Notes: generated from the sequence alone by a model not told the origin. DNA of 64,000 bases from Cladocopium goreaui (GCA_947184155.2 CAMXCT020000269.1:147501-211500), one strand, 5' to 3'. Positions 26,501 to 35,212 are shown, numbered from the stretch's first letter. Program-made: numbers and translations.

Positions 26501-28553
26501 TTTCAAGTTGCATTGCCAAAGGACAACATGTTGCCATGCACCAAAGTACCAACCCCCATTTTCAATGGTAGAATGCCCAGGAACGAACCCAACTGAAACT
26601 AATTTCACCACCGAGGTTTTACTGAGTCCGCCAATGTGATGCTGGGACGGCAGTTTCAGCTCAGATTATGGGGATGTGAAACCCTGAAAAGTCGCAGCAT
26701 CTTGCAGACCTTTTCGTAAGGCTTCTGGCCAAGGTTCCTCTTTTCTCTGAGGACCTGGGGGAAATCAACTAAGCCCCGCACTTAGAGTCCCCGGGATGTT
26801 TGAAGATGCTAGGAGATGTTGGAACCCTAGTCATGAAATGTCATGGACAGATTGGCATATCCCCAAGTTTGTTGATATCCCCAAGGAAGTCCGACAACCT
26901 CCACCATTGGTGATATCCTTCCATTGCTGTGGGAATCTGTGGGATCATGACACTTCGTATAGTAGTTTCAGGGTTCATAAGCCTGGTGAGTCCCCAAATC
27001 CTGGCTTATCGATGTTATAAGCAGGTTATAGCCCCAATTGCTAACCAGTTTTCTGGCTGAATTATAGCGACCTCACTGCGACCTGACTGGAATAATGGTT
27101 AGTAAGCGCGTTGTCATGAATTATTCCCAATATGAGCCTTATTTCAGGTTAGTGAAATATTGGTAAGTGCATCCCACCTAGTAAATCATGTATACCCTCA
27201 GTTATGGAATATCTCCTATGAAATATGGGAACTATGGGTTTTACATGGATTATAAACCATGGATTTAAAGTGGGATGCACATCCAATTCACCAGTTACTG
27301 CCAGGATGCTGCTGTCCATGGAGATCTCCCCGAGCGGTTTAAATCTCACGGTGGCGCACCATGTGATCCTTGCGCAGCCCACGGTCCGGGGGGAATACGA
27401 CGAAGCGGTGCCGCGCCGGCACCGGACGAGGTTTCCGAAAATGGAGGTACCCAAAATGGACGGTTTATAGTGGAAAATCCTATTTATATATGGATGATTT
27501 ATATAGAGGTACTCTCGTTTTAGGAAACCTCCATACCAGATATATGGGGTATAATGTGGCAAAGCCAATAATAAACAATCACTAATAGATGTTTTTTTAT
27601 TGGGTGTACCGCATTCGGTTTTGGAATGATAGGGCGTAGGGCGATTTGCCTCCGGAAGCGGAGTTTTGGATGTTTTGGATTTGCCAATGTCCCCAAAATA
27701 AATCGATAATGGTGTTTTAGGGGAATGATGATAAACATTGATCAACCATAAAAAACTTTGGGGTGCCGTTGAAAACCACCCCTTTTTGGTAAGTCATTGG
27801 GGGTTGCTTAGTATTGGAATGGGCTTACCACACTACATCACGCTGCTAATTAATCTACGTAGTCATATTGGGGTCCAAGTACTCGTACCACACCGGAATT
27901 TGGGGGCGCAGTCATGGCGGTCTTCGATATGAGAGGGAATGAGATCCAATACATACTAAACCAGATCTTCAAGGAGAGCCTTTCGTGTGGTAAACACCAG
28001 AAAATCCAACCATTTATAACGATCCATCTATGATATTCATGGCAACATTAGGGAAGGTTTCTGATATTTCACCATTGGGTTTACCATATATTCCTACAAG
28101 GGTTACAGTATCGGGGTTCCCCGGCTCCAGAGACGATCTTTGAAAGGTGGACTTTGAAGAGCAAGCGATCGGACGCTGCTGGCGGCAGGGTCAAAAGTCG
28201 GTGGTCCACGTGTGGCGACTCTGTATGCTTGGCACGGTTGAGGAGGACTTTTTTTCCCTGGAGGGCGTGCCAAAAAATGTGCGAAAACCTCAGGGTCTTA
28301 AAAAGTGCCATTAGTTTTTTAACTTTTAAGGAGACTTCATGGGGAACATGATGATTATATACCCTATTTTGGGGGTATCCCGTTTTTCAGACCATAGATT
28401 ATAGAATGATTTGTGTATTTGCAGGGATAGCTGCCGCTATTGATCGCCCGTGCGTAGGAGATGGTGGACAAACACATGTCGCTATGGACAGAGCGGCAAC
28501 TTCGTTGCGGCGCGCGGCCTCAAGCAGTGAATCACTCTGCGCGATCTGAATGA
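12847..28553 (+). CDS. SNF2-family ATPase with internal RING finger (Rad5/HLTF/SHPRH type), multi-exon
   Basis: Gene span of the recognisable part. SNF2 ATPases translocate on DNA and remodel nucleosomes or replication forks. Members with a RING finger between the two RecA-like lobes (Rad5, HLTF, SHPRH) are also ubiquitin E3 ligases acting on PCNA and chromatin. Domain order seen here: SNF2_N lobe with motif I GIGYGKT (12.9 kb), motif II DEFH (13.8 kb) and motif III RWGLTST (13.9/14.1 kb); a long linker; a C3HC4 RING (20.7-21.1 kb); Helicase_C with GAKILVFCQSEE (25.7 kb), GLNLTVAHHV (27.3 kb) and motif VI QAIGRCWRQGQ (28.2 kb). The long linker between lobe 1 and the RING, and the ERALYLQHE segment, favour SHPRH over HLTF. 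The true N-terminus is unresolved; exons from 1601 onward may belong to it. Acceptors are AG|G throughout; donors are mostly GA, with some GT and GC. Confidence 0.85.
13199..13353 (+). CDS. SNF2 helicase exon: lobe 1
   Basis: Reads DEINKFLPSGSFRVIAAADG, then QMADVVIVPYPIFRGRSY (the usual D.VI.TY strand between motifs Ia and II). The donor is GA at 13354; TT plus G of the next exon makes a Leu codon, giving YANL|KWRLKHFYW. The open frame running past 13353 to about 13399 is intronic. Confidence 0.88.
13758..13904 (+). CDS. SNF2 helicase exon: motif II (DEFH)
   Basis: Contains HFYWHRIIADEFHEL, the DEAH/DEGH-type Walker B motif preceded by the typical W.R.I, and ends ESRWGL, the start of motif III. 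The usual DEAH or DEAQ is DEFH here. The donor is GA at 13905; joining to 14097 gives RWGL|TSTPPFQ, matching the family's RW.LTGTP. Confidence 0.9.
14097..14226 (+). CDS. SNF2 helicase exon: motif III and following helix
   Basis: Begins TSTPPFQTVAEIAVTATFFH after an AG|G acceptor and continues KIERTKDACVRFITEMVRQN. The end is not fixed: GT at 14227 or GC at 14230 would both join in phase to 14537. Confidence 0.8.
14310..14370. repeat. GAT trinucleotide microsatellite
   Basis: About 20 GAT/GGT triplets inside a helicase intron. It would read as poly-Asp, but it lies outside any supported exon. Confidence 0.9.
14537..14575 (+). CDS. SNF2 helicase exon: start of linker
   Basis: A 39-nt exon, AG|G acceptor and GT donor (14576), reading AVVLPDVVQHKIE. 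The pattern resembles the segment of SHPRH proteins just before the (F)SP.ER helix. Confidence 0.65.
14735..14791 (+). CDS. SNF2 helicase exon: ERALYLQHE helix
   Basis: Phase 0 continuation RWAILDPGHERALYLQHER, corresponding to the S..ER.FY..QHE helix of SHPRH-type proteins. The acceptor is AG|C; an AG|G alternative exists at 14755-14756. The donor is GA at 14792. Confidence 0.65.
15101..15232 (+). CDS. SNF2 helicase linker exon
   Basis: AG|G acceptor, phase 0, 44 codons: VGDGPQDVDPERSSPARQMK, SPEELCLEMLKKDREATWHD, LVGE. The donor is GC at 15233. A family A inverted repeat begins only about 8 nt inside the intron. Confidence 0.75.
15240..15347. mobile_element. MITE-like inverted repeat, family A, at an intron 5' end
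   Basis: A 108-bp copy (left end mutated to AACCCTCTGG, right end CCAGAGGGTA) sitting directly behind the exon ending at 15232, so it occupies the 5' quarter of that intron. Confidence 0.88.
15693..15770 (+). CDS. SNF2 helicase linker exon
   Basis: AG|G acceptor, phase 0, reads ETQRYDDELFQHCVAIDA and then QRCTELIG. The donor is GA at 15771. It joins VGE|ETQRYDDE upstream and IG|EGYVRLYS downstream. Confidence 0.72.
16338..16380 (+). CDS. SNF2 helicase linker exon
   Basis: AG|G acceptor (CCTGCAG|GAAGG), phase 0, reads EGYVRLYSQLLEYL. The donor is not fixed; the end is approximate. Confidence 0.6.
16914..16995 (+). CDS. probable SNF2 helicase linker exon
   Basis: The AG|G acceptor opens ASEKLYRQLGPGRHTLADLV and then TWQSMGP; a GC donor follows at 16996. 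Phase with the neighbouring exons is not confirmed. Confidence 0.5.
16996..17978. other. intron, no exon seen
   Basis: AT-rich, with CA/TA and AAAT microsatellites at about 17510-17640. No supported coding block. Confidence 0.4.
17979..18098 (+). CDS. probable SNF2 helicase linker exon
   Basis: The AG|G acceptor (CTGCAAG|GAG) opens 40 codons to a GC donor at 18099: ELLHCKMHEWRALGDDASGS, DAQRAARATRVKCMAEAVPG. The GC-rich block stands out from AT-rich flanks. Confidence 0.6.
18099..19340. other. intron, no exon seen
   Basis: No convincing exon. A short GA microsatellite lies at about 18376-18394. Several opposing open frames are of chance quality. Confidence 0.35.
19341..19415 (+). CDS. probable SNF2 helicase exon before the RING
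   Basis: AG|G acceptor and GT donor (19416), reading SSENLQREIKKECEKELVTG and then LRRIG. A charged helical segment is expected before the RING. The phase to the 20682 exon does not fit directly, so a small exon may be missing between them. Confidence 0.5.
19540..20020. repeat. diverged tandem repeat, about 85 bp
   Basis: Five to six degenerate copies built around CATACTATCAACGTATTG, TTTTGTAGGGGAGAGG, TAAAATT and AACTTCACTTA. Copies differ by many substitutions, so the array is old. Confidence 0.75.
20205..20425. repeat. direct repeat with AAGCGATGGGACCTTCCCAA
   Basis: The segment GGTAAGCGATGGGACCTTCC followed by CAAATT occurs at about 20208 and again at about 20399. Short AGCGATACCCC motifs lie between (20236, 20288, 20352). 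Confidence 0.7.
20682..20828 (+). CDS. RING finger exon, first half (CPIC)
   Basis: The AG|G acceptor (CTGCAG|GCG) opens 49 codons: ACLRNLEQHLLRALLFERSL, then EDVSESFTCPICCLESEH with the first zinc pair (CPIC). The donor is GA at 20829, phase 0. It joins TLMVR|VPIHDC of the next exon. Confidence 0.85.
21001..21105 (+). CDS. RING finger exon, second half (CxHxxCxxC...CPMC)
   Basis: Begins VPIHDCGIAPCAHKACMKCW: Cys-x-His-x2-Cys-x2-Cys, the C3HC4 cross-brace. It ends WRCPMCRS with the last zinc pair. AG|G acceptor; GA donor at 21106 proposed. With the CPIC exon this completes a RING located between the two helicase lobes, which defines the Rad5/HLTF/SHPRH group. Confidence 0.88.
21725..21950. 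repeat. CA/ATACAC and ATTAC microsatellites
   Basis: (CA)n grading into (ATACAC)n, then (GCAT)n and (CATTA)n. It creates spurious Cys/Val/Met and His/Thr open frames on both strands. Confidence 0.95.
22915..23115. repeat. tandem repeat of about 90 bp
   Basis: Two to three copies of a unit containing TTATCTATGGCCTTTATGGT, TGTTCATATG, GTAATTAGATGGAACCATAT and GTAACCATCAT. Confidence 0.8.
24111..24181 (+). CDS. SNF2 helicase exon: start of Helicase_C
   Basis: AG|G acceptor, reads YSVYGSKLQSVVEIILGIWD and then SEP. This is the segment that precedes lobe 2 in SHPRH proteins (SK...V...L). The donor is GC at 24182; joined to 25664 it gives SEP|GAKILVFCQS. Confidence 0.88.
24665..25430. repeat. large inverted repeat in a helicase intron
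   Basis: The left arm (about 24680-25000) reads, as reverse complement, in the right arm (about 25120-25415). Landmarks: AACATGTTAAAAATCTGAGG at 24977 against CCTCAGATTTTTAACATGTT near 25128, and AAACACCTGG at 24756 against CCAGGTGTTT near 25363. A 49-bp segment (ATGTTCAGCAGATTTC...CAGCA..TTGCAGC) occurs twice in direct orientation (25017, 25244) and once inverted (24841-24889). A/T homopolymers fill the rest. Confidence 0.85.
25664..25817 (+). CDS. SNF2 helicase exon: motif IV
   Basis: AG|G acceptor, reads GAKILVFCQSEELRKRADHA, FATFGLEHVTLKGDALER and AASIRRFYGDPGTG. The family pattern is K.L(I/V)FSQW...LDG....R...I..F...D. The donor is GT at 25818. Confidence 0.92.
25871..25978. repeat. dispersed repeat C, copy 1
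   Basis: A 108-bp segment starting GTATGGATCAATACCTAT and ending GTTTTGACACACTGCCAT, repeated with high identity at 46197-46298, 20 kb away. It lies just inside the intron following the motif IV exon. Confidence 0.85.
25979..27304. other. intron of helicase gene, no exon seen
   Basis: No supported exon between motif IV (25817) and motif V (27305). Composition is AT-rich and unique-looking. Confidence 0.4.
27305..27407 (+). CDS. SNF2 helicase exon: motif V
   Basis: Reads MLLSMEISPSGLNLTVAHHV, ILAQPTVRGEYDEA. This corresponds to LLSLKAGG.GLNLT.A..V...DP.WNP. The AG|G acceptor makes a Gly codon with the previous exon (GTG|MLLS). The donor is GT at 27408, phase 0. Confidence 0.93.
28147..28266 (+). 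CDS. SNF2 helicase exon: motif VI
   Basis: AG|G acceptor, reads VDFEEQAIGRCWRQGQKSVV, HVWRLCMLGTVEEDFFSL, EG. QAIGRCWRQGQ is motif VI (QA..R.HR.GQ) and contains the arginine finger. GTVEE is the usual ..TIEE. that follows. The donor is GT at 28267, or GC at 28265. Confidence 0.94.
28458..28553 (+). CDS. SNF2 helicase gene, probable last exon
   Basis: The AG|G acceptor (GCGTAG|GAG) continues phase 0: EMVDKHMSLWTERQLRCGAR, PQAVNHSARSE, then stop at 28551-28553. An overlapping frame downstream (ITLRDLNDHLRHLAVSP, about 28530-28582) resembles the C-terminal DL..L helix of the family and could be an alternative end. Confidence 0.6.
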   Translation, partial: EMVDKHMSLWTERQLRCGARPQAVNHSARSE

Positions 28554-28587
28554 CCACCTACGCCACTTGGCGGTTTCACCCCGCAGT

Positions 28588-28693
28588 TACCCTCTGGTGA
28601 ACTAACATAGCAATGGAAAATGGCCATAGAAATAGTGGATTTTCCCATGAAAAATGGTGATTTTCCATAGTTACGTTAGTTCACCAGAGGGTA
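28588..28693. mobile_element. MITE-like inverted repeat, family A
   Basis: A 106-bp copy with near-perfect arms (TACCCTCTGGTGAACTAAC ... GTTAGTTCACCAGAGGGTA), 34 bp after the helicase stop codon. Confidence 0.92.
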
Positions 28694-28977
28694 ATTGGAA
28701 TGATAACTATTTGGGTGGGCACCATTTATTACATCTATTTACAATATATTGTAACTAAACATATCACTATTTGGGGGACCCAGCTGAATAAACATGCTGT
28801 TTATTCAGCCTGGGATGACAGTAAGAATCAATTTAATATAATTTAGTTGGGAATTTAATCGGGACATCGTGCCCCACTTCTGATACTAACCACAATAGTC
28901 ATCCCAGCATGACTTACTGAAACCGATGTATGTTGCCTGATGTCAACATGCACAAACTTACTCGATTGCCACTTGTT

Positions 28978-29432
28978 TTAGAGACAATCCTCTCTCCCTA
29001 TTACTAAAACACACCACCCTCCCCAAATGGTGAACACGGTGATCTATTTTTGTATTAGGGTGCCCCTAATATCCCAAGGAAAACCCTAAGAATAAAAATA
29101 AAAAACTCGATTTCAAATTTGATTAAGCCACTTTTTTAAATCCTATGTAAAATAAATATTGCCAAAAACTGGATTTCGAAGCTTTCCCCCAATATTCCAA
29201 TGAAAACCTTAATAATAAAAATAGAAAATAAAACTTGCGAGATGGGACCCTAATAAATAACCTTCAGGTGGCAATCTATTTTTATTAATAGGGGGTTGAA
29301 CCCATTGTTATTGACTCTCAATTGCCACAATCTAGAATTCAACTGTGCCCAACCATTAAAAAAACCGGAAATGCCACACAAAATCTATCTTTTTTCTTGG
29401 GGGAGTTTTAGTAATGGGAAGAAGGGATTAGT
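28978..29432. mobile_element. possible 450-bp non-autonomous element
   Basis: Ends are imperfect inverted repeats: CCTATTACTAAAACACACC on the left, GGAGTTTTAGTAATGGGAAG on the right. The interior holds two diverged direct repeats about 123 bp apart (near 29067 and 29190; both contain GAAAACC.TAA.AATAAAAATA). No ORF. Confidence 0.5.
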
Positions 29433-29618
29433 TTGCTCAATTCTGCTTAGGAAGCTGGACAACAGGTCTCCATGATCATGTTCTGTGTTGACTTGCTTCG
29501 TTTGGGCTCCATATAATTACATTATGCATCCATTTAATCCATTGAATGGTTGTTTTATGAGTCTTGATTTCATGATTTTCAGGGGTCTCTAAGCATTCTA
29601 AGCACCAACAACCTCGAG

Positions 29619-29738
29619 GTTTGATTCGCCTCACTGGCAAATCAGTGCTGAGAAAAGTGCCAGCGCAACGGCACAATACCAGTCGTTTCGCGATGCATTG
29701 TGCTGCGCCAAAAGCATCCAGCGAGGGCTTGGGGCAGG
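29619..29738 (+). CDS. probable exon, unrecognised gene
   Basis: AG|G acceptor (CTCGAG|GTTT) and GT donor (29739), reading FDSPHWQISAEKSASATAQY, QSFRDALCCAKSIQRGLGA. This starts a new run of exons after the helicase. A second frame is also open, but less coding-like. Confidence 0.5.
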
Positions 29739-29870
29739 GTATCTCTGGAAAAGTGTCAATTTTAGTCCGAGTCACATTTAAATTTGTTGATATTTTCTCA
29801 GCAGACTATGACTGGCCATAGGCCATACGTTATTTAAGCGGCACGTATTAGCTGACTTTTCAATTCGTAG

Positions 29871-29946
29871 CCAGCCGCAAGATCCCCATTCAGATTGGCT
29901 TGCCCAGAAACTCGCTGTGCCACAGCCGAAAAATTCTGGGTTCAGG
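29871..29946 (+). CDS. probable exon, unrecognised gene
   Basis: Follows AATTCGTAG and continues the previous phase: QPQDPHSDWLAQKLAVPQPK, NSGFR. GT donor at 29947. The acceptor is AG|C. Confidence 0.45.
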
Positions 29947-30085
29947 GTCCACAAACGTGGCGATGGACCATCCCCCCACTTAAACAGCTGGGTTTTATTG
30001 GGAAAATCATCTACGGTAGATTTTTCACTGCCATGTTTGCTTGTGAGAGGATGTCCGGGCCGGGGATGGATGACAATGGTGACAG

Positions 30086-30152
30086 GTACCGCAGCAGACA
30101 TCTTCAAAGAAGAGTCTTCGCAATTTGCCACGCGGATGCAGCTGTTGAACAG
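30086..30152 (+). CDS. probable exon, unrecognised gene
   Basis: AG|G acceptor and GT donor. Reads TAADIFKEESSQFATRMQLL and NR, a charged helical segment. The frame stays open to a TAA at 30193-30195 (LVERSKEKHCKRP), so this may instead be a terminal exon. Confidence 0.5.
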
Positions 30153-30417
30153 GTTGGTTGAGAGGTCCAAGGAGAAGCACTGCAAGCGCCCATAAAATAT
30201 CCAAGGAGGGACCACCATGCCCCAATTAGTTGATACAAATATCATCATAAATTATGATATATAATATATATATATAATTTATATTCATGTTTATATGATT
30301 CTATATAACATGAATATGTATATGTTATTATTAATATATATATATATATTATTGTTATATATGTAAATATATGAGCACCTATAGTTTTTTTGATGGGTGG
30401 GTGGCCCAAGTCCCAAG

Positions 30418-30478
30418 GGGACGATGACCACCTACAGAAGGATGCTGCAGATGCTCGGCAGCACTTTCCATGGCATGG
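30418..30478 (+). CDS. possible exon, unrecognised
   Basis: AG|G acceptor, GTMTTYRRMLQMLGSTFHGM. A second frame (DDDHLQKDAADARQHFPWH) is equally coding-like, so the frame is undecided. Confidence 0.35.
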
Positions 30479-32220
30479 CCCATTGACGATTTTACCTGTT
30501 GAACATGGCGATTTTCCATAGGTATGTTAGATTACAAAGGAGGACCCAGAGGGTACCTGAAGTCAATTCATTAAGACATATTAAGACTATATAATCGATT
30601 GTTTCTATTGGACATGTGATCAGCTGGTCATGTCACTCCTTGGGTGTATAGGTAGATTCTTTCAGTGGAAATGCTTCCATTTACGGTTCAATGAGGTTCT
30701 ATTCGCGCGAGATTTGGACAGATTAGACACACACACCACCCCGGATATTCTGTAGTGATGGACTGTTTCCGGGAAGCATCCATTGTGCAATGCAGTGTAT
30801 GATGTGCCTATTGACAATAAGAACATGGAGTGACAACGCACCACAACGCATACATACCGCCATATAGATTTGGGCCGGGAATACTTGAATAAACATGTCC
30901 TAAATCATTTAATGAATTAGATATAATTAGATTCATTTAGGTGTTTGCGTATCCCTTTCACCAGAAAACAGTTTAGGTTTGATACCATGAAATTTGTTGG
31001 ACAGTATGATACAACTATGATGCAATCAATGAAGCATCACCTCATTTGCTTTGATGTATGTCCAAACCATGCAATTCAATGCGCTGTTGATGTGACAACA
31101 GGCAATATAACATTGGCATGCATTTCAGGAAGCACCTTCAAGCGATAATTTTGACATTTCAACATTATCCCGTCTCTCCCATCCCCCTGAAGTTCAATGC
31201 CCTCATATACTCTAACCCCAAAATGAACAGATCCAATAGATTTTCACCATGGGTTTAATAATGCTATGTAAGACACGGTGGTAAACACGCCATTTCGAGA
31301 TATATTTACGGTAACTAAGGCATTTAAGTTGGTAAACAAAAACCATTGGAAGCCCCGGCACGAGCGGCGATATCACCAGGCTCGCGACGTTGCAGCCACG
31401 CACAGACAGGAAGACCGTGTCGCTGGGTTGAGTTTTTTTTTTGTGGAACCTGGGTGGAGAGTTTTTTTTCCTCAGGGACACCCTTAATTTTGTTGGTTAA
31501 AATCAGCATTGTCCATATTAAATGGCCATGTTGGGGGAGGCGCAGTGTTGTGCAGGATCCCAGGCCTCAGCTGCAGTATAACAGGAAAGGGAAAAAGACC
31601 ACATCATATAATGGGGGTATACCATGGTATCCCCATTTTCAGACACACCTATATGGGGTTTGGAAGCCAACATAGACAACCAACCCCAACATAGTCAACT
31701 AAACCTTACTACACCAACAAACGTGATCAGCCACAAACGAGAAGATATGATTATGCAGCACAAATGACAACTTAAGTTACAAAATGGGAATGAGTTCAAC
31801 TAACCAAAAACAAACAATTCGCCCATCAACATCATCAACATGGGCAGGGCAGTCAACCAATAAGATAAGGGATACCATCCATTTTATGTTTGAATCGATA
31901 TTCATTATATATCCAGATGCACATCTCAAACGTCACAGCCGGCCAAGGAGGCCGGACCCCAACGTCCAGCAACTCCACCAGCTGGGGCCTCCTTGCAACT
32001 CGGCACTGGGACACCTCGGTGAGTTGCCAGGGGTCCAAAATCGTATCCCAGGAGCCATCCCAAACGCACCAGCAAATAGGGCCAGAAACAATAAACATAT
32101 CCGACAATTCTAAATCATTAATTTTTCGGGTTCCATTCTCTAAATTCTAAGTTGATGATTCAATCAAGATATCGTGCTTTCCTGTGACAGTTTAGCTTCC
32201 AGATTCCCCTGGCTCCACAG
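30479..32220. other. mostly non-coding, weak exon candidates
   Basis: Weak GC-rich blocks at about 31344-31425 (KPRHERRYHQARDVAATHRQ) and about 31935-32020 (RPRRPDPNVQQLHQLGPP). Neither has settled splice sites. A degraded family A end (CCCAGAGGGTACC) is near 30546. Confidence 0.3.
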
Positions 32221-32280
32221 GTACAATTCAAGGAGTCCCTCTTTCCAGTTGCTCAGTCTCTGTGGCACTGCGTTTCTTGA
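32221..32280 (+). CDS. possible terminal exon, unrecognised
   Basis: Directly after CTCCACAG (AG|G): VQFKESLFPVAQSLWHCVS and stop TGA at 32278-32280. Confidence 0.4.
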   Translation, partial: VQFKESLFPVAQSLWHCVS

Positions 32281-32513
32281 GCAGCATGGGTTTAGGATGA
32301 GGGGGTAGCGTGTTACGAGTGTTTGGTGTCCAAAATCCCAGCTTGATTAGTAGAGGATAGAGGGGCAATCCCAGAACAAACAATAAGAGGTACCCTCCGG
32401 GGATCAATTTTGGCAAGGGGAAATCCCCTATGAATGCAGGTTATACTAGGAACATCATCTAGAAGTGGTGGATTTTCAATTGCCACGTTTGCGCACGTTT
32501 GATTAAAGGATGG

Positions 32514-32617
32514 TACCCTCTGGTAAACTAACATAGCTATGGAAAATCACAATTTTTAATGGGAAAATCCACTATAAATGGTCATTTTCAATAGCTATGT
32601 TAAATTACCAGAGGGTA
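32514..32617. mobile_element. MITE-like inverted repeat, family A
   Basis: A 104-bp copy with intact TACCCTCTGGTAA / TTACCAGAGGGTA ends. The interior is nearly identical to the copies at 7642 and 35107, suggesting recent spread. Confidence 0.93.
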
Positions 32618-33199
32618 AGTGGTGTTTGAAAGGGTCGCAAGCAGACCCTCCGTGTCCGCCCCAAAAGACAGAATTGTGGACTCAATTAACCATGACTAGA
32701 AATGGGTTTCTAGGTGGGTCGGTCACCCAAGATAGCTCAAAATTGAAGAGCACAAAGATCAGAAGCTCGCTTTGCTCCAGAAAGACAGTAACAGGCCAAG
32801 TTCATACAATATCTATATGCTAGTATAAATACAGTGTGTGTATATATCTATATATATATATACATATCTGTGTGTGTGCTCTCCTTTGAGATCTTTGGGG
32901 TTTTGGGGCCCTCACAAGCACCAACGACAACGCATGCGTTTCCATGGAATTTGATTGACCTATGCTCTCCACCCGAGCCGCTCCATCTCAACAAATAGGG
33001 TTGACAGGAGGCAGCCTGGATGGGCTCATATTCGTTGATCACCGAGGCCATAAATATGTAATGATACATAGTCAATAATAGTAATAACCCAAAAAAAACA
33101 ATAAACATAATGATCAAAAATGATAATTATAAATATATATTCATATATATATATACACACTGTGATACATAAAGAGATTAATGATGGTCTCCCACATAG
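32618..33199. other. no gene seen
   Basis: AT-rich with TA/GT microsatellites (32830-32880, 33130-33160). No supported exon. Confidence 0.4.
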
Positions 33200-33360
33200 G
33201 CACCTCTTTTTCTCTGGAATATTTTCGCCCAGGGAGCCCTATGGAGGCGGAGGTCTATTCGTGGATGCCGGCAGAATTGGTTGAAGCTTGGACCACGTTT
33301 CGATTCCCATGGGCCGGCCGGTCACAGCAACTGATGAGATGTGACTATGCGGAAAACTAA
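33200..33360 (+). CDS. probable exon, unrecognised
   Basis: The AG|G acceptor (ACATAG|GCACC) opens SFSLEYFRPGSPMEAEVYSW, MPAELVEAWTTFRFPWAG, RSQQLMRCDYAEN, stop TAA at 33358-33360. A GC donor inside would also be possible (about 33313). The family is not recognised. Confidence 0.45.
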
Positions 33361-33689
33361 GCCAATAATCACCATGTATTGGCATAATTATACACACACA
33401 ATCACACACACACACTATATATAGACAAGAATGTTAAACAATTGTACATATAATATCCCGGTTGATAAAACAACAACGTAACTATAGTGATGAACTTGAG
33501 AATTGTCCAAAATTATGGGGATACGAATGGAGACATGATACGAATGGGAATTGCGGCAGCAACTCACCATGGGTTGATTTCTTCAGGGCCTTGATATGTC
33601 AGATTCAGATTTAATTTGGCCAACTGAAGATATAGTTGAGATGATACTGCTTAATGCTTGACTAGAATAGATTTGAGTCACTAGAAAAC

Positions 33690-33980
33690 CATGGTGGGAA
33701 TATCGGCGCTGCTTTCATCCATGCTGATCCAGAACTGACAGCTGAGCTGAGGACAGACTTGACGAGAGCAAAGAAGTTAAGCCGCTTAGCTGGATGGATG
33801 GATGGATGGATGGATGGATGCCTGGTTCTCTGATTGCTTGCCGTATTGAAGTACAGCTAGTTGTGTATCAAAGCGTCACCAATCAGCTGATATCAGCTGT
33901 GTTGCTTACCAAGGAGATGTTGGAGAGTCAGAGGGCTTCAACTGTAGCATCTGCTTCCCAGTGTTGATGAGAAAGTTGAA
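33690..33980 (+). CDS. possible exon, open without ATG
   Basis: A long frame: FIHADPELTAELRTDLTRAK, KLSRLAG, a GGAT microsatellite read as GWMDGWMDGW, then IEVQLVVYQSVTNQLISAVL and LTKEMLESQRASTVASASQC, stop. Only parts may be coding: the GGAT repeat (33793-33820) falls inside and may mark an intron. Confidence 0.35.
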
Positions 33981-34101
33981 AGGGTTACAGCGTTTACAGT
34001 ATATGTTTTTGTTTTTCTCTTACTTTTTACTGCTGACTACTGTTGTTTGTTGATTGCATTATCTTAGCTTCGCAGTTTTATTCCCATTGTTATCCCCATA
34101 G

Positions 34102-34229
34102 CCATAGAAGCCCAGCCCGTTGTCCACATCAAAGCCCATCTTCAGCATGGGCCCCAGAGGAATGAGTTAAAGAACTGGGCGATGCGCTTCAGTGAGCAGA
34201 TTTGTCAATGGGCAAGTCGCGTCACATGA
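34102..34229 (+). CDS. probable terminal exon, unrecognised
   Basis: After CCCCATAG: IEAQPVVHIKAHLQHGPQRN, ELKNWAMRFSEQICQWASRV, T, stop TGA at 34227-34229. Strongly coding-like composition. No family recognised. Confidence 0.5.
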
Positions 34230-35106
34230 GTTGGGGCCTTCATAGATGAACACTATTGAACACTTATGTCACCATCTTGAGAAACATCTTTGGCCACGAG
34301 AAAAACCGGAAGGGGCTGGCATTCCCAGGAAAGATTTCCTGAGTCTTTGCAGCGCGGATTGGTACATGATGATCCCAATTGACTCAAATGATGCCCTTCG
34401 GTAATCGAGCATTGCAGCATGGCCAGGAAATCCTCGAAGCATAGGGGTTTTGAATGGGGCAATGGCCTAGAAATTGTTTTTTTTTTTTTTTAATTGCCAT
34501 GTGAGATTACTGTAGGGTAGTAGTTTTTTGATGGCAAAAATGGTGGTTCAACCACCAAAGCACATCAGGATGTTCCGTGTCTTTAGAGTGGCGCTTAGAC
34601 TCCGCACCACTCCCCAAGGGAGAGTGCTTGTCACCCGTGGCCGGAGAGAGCCCAAGAAAAAGTGCCGGCGGAGCAAAGAAGGTCTATTTGGGTTTGAAAT
34701 AGGGTACCAAATTTGGTTATGCCATAGGGTTATGCCATAGGGTACCCCCAAAATTTCATGGGAATTTCATCGACACATTTCCCCGACAATGCCGGAGTGT
34801 GTGTGGGTGAATTGTAGCGACACAGCGACTGATTGATCCCACATGCCGTACCTGCCATTTCGGGGATGGCTGGCAGCCATAAAATGGGTTAAGACAAGCA
34901 AGTGAACCCGGATTGGGGTCAGAAAGCTAGTGACAAGACATGTTTGGGAATAACTTCTTGCAAAAGCATGGCAGAGAAATCCGGTCCCTTGAGCTTGAAA
35001 GATTCGACTCAGTATTCTTCTCTCAGTGCTTCTGGACACAGCCTTATGTACTATACCCTTTGGTATCCCTTTGGTAATCAAAGAGGGCAGTGGAAACTCC
35101 TCCATT
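34230..35106. other. no firm gene; one weak exon candidate
   Basis: A GC-rich block at about 34577-34690 has two open frames (SLEWRLDSAPLPKGECLSPV or RVALRLRTTPQGRVLVTRG). A degraded family A end lies near 34494-34520. Confidence 0.3.
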
Positions 35107-35212
35107 TACCCTCTGGTAAACTAACATAACTATGGAAAATCACAATTTTTAATGGGAAAACTCACTATTTCTATGGCCATTTTCAATAGCTATGTGAAAT
35201 TACCAGAGGGTA
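35107..35212. mobile_element. MITE-like inverted repeat, family A
   Basis: A 106-bp copy with intact ends and an interior almost identical to the 32514 copy. Confidence 0.93.
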
